A DNA stretch of 6,770 bases. Origin: an uncultured Porphyromonadaceae bacterium (GTDB lineage Bacteria; Bacteroidota; Bacteroidia; Bacteroidales; Muribaculaceae). Under the pieces are notes generated by a model. The model was not told the origin of the DNA. It searched no databases and worked only from the letters and a program-made list of their open reading frames with translations. This document shows, piece by piece, positions 6,763 to 6,770 of the stretch. The stretch spans positions 1-6,770 of the forward strand of contig CAMWKC010000116.1 of NCBI GenBank assembly GCA_947174735.1. Reading direction: 5' to 3'. The position numbers and the translations under genes are program-made. Every line of letters starts with the position of its first letter. The stretch's first letter is position 1.

Positions 6763-6770
6763 CCGATTAA

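Overview
The window looks like the chromosome of a gut-type Bacteroidota, possibly of the Muribaculaceae/Bacteroides kind. The evidence is promoters with the TAnnTTTG -7 element characteristic of Bacteroidota sigma-ABfr, A-rich leaders without clear Shine-Dalgarno sequences, the long form of QueA, and a large secreted-type glycoside hydrolase. The family-level placement is an inference from protein character only. No mobile element, CRISPR array or phage gene is visible.

Layout. Positions 1-141 are non-coding and hold a 10-bp palindrome with a flanking repeat and a candidate -7 element. A single large plus-strand gene (142-2718) encodes a clan GH-A type glycoside hydrolase with three C-terminal beta-rich regions. 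It converges on, and overlaps by 62 bp, a compact minus-strand operon running from 6528 down to 2657: queA-like, aroA, a small membrane-anchored protein with a Cys/His cluster, and an ABC-3 family metal-transport permease. The first three genes are joined by ATGA start/stop overlaps, and the permease follows after 22 bp, so the four are probably one transcript. Upstream of the operon, a 159-bp A/T-rich region carries divergent promoters: one for queA on the minus strand and a well-formed one for a complete tRNA-Val(UAC) gene on the plus strand at the right edge.

Function. The operon mixes tRNA queuosine modification, the shikimate pathway, an uncharacterised envelope protein and divalent-metal uptake. 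They share no single pathway, so this is best read as a housekeeping operon. The permease has no ATPase or binding-protein partner in view, and the hydrolase has no SusC/SusD neighbours.

Most of the window is ordinary. The points most worth a second look are the AroA active-site loop, which has alanine at the position equivalent to E. coli Gly96 (a known glyphosate-insensitivity position), the conserved-looking CCGxHxxC motif in the small protein, an evenly spaced Cys triplet in QueA, the long convergent coding overlap, and the palindrome upstream of the hydrolase. I did not find convincing evidence for a wholly new system.
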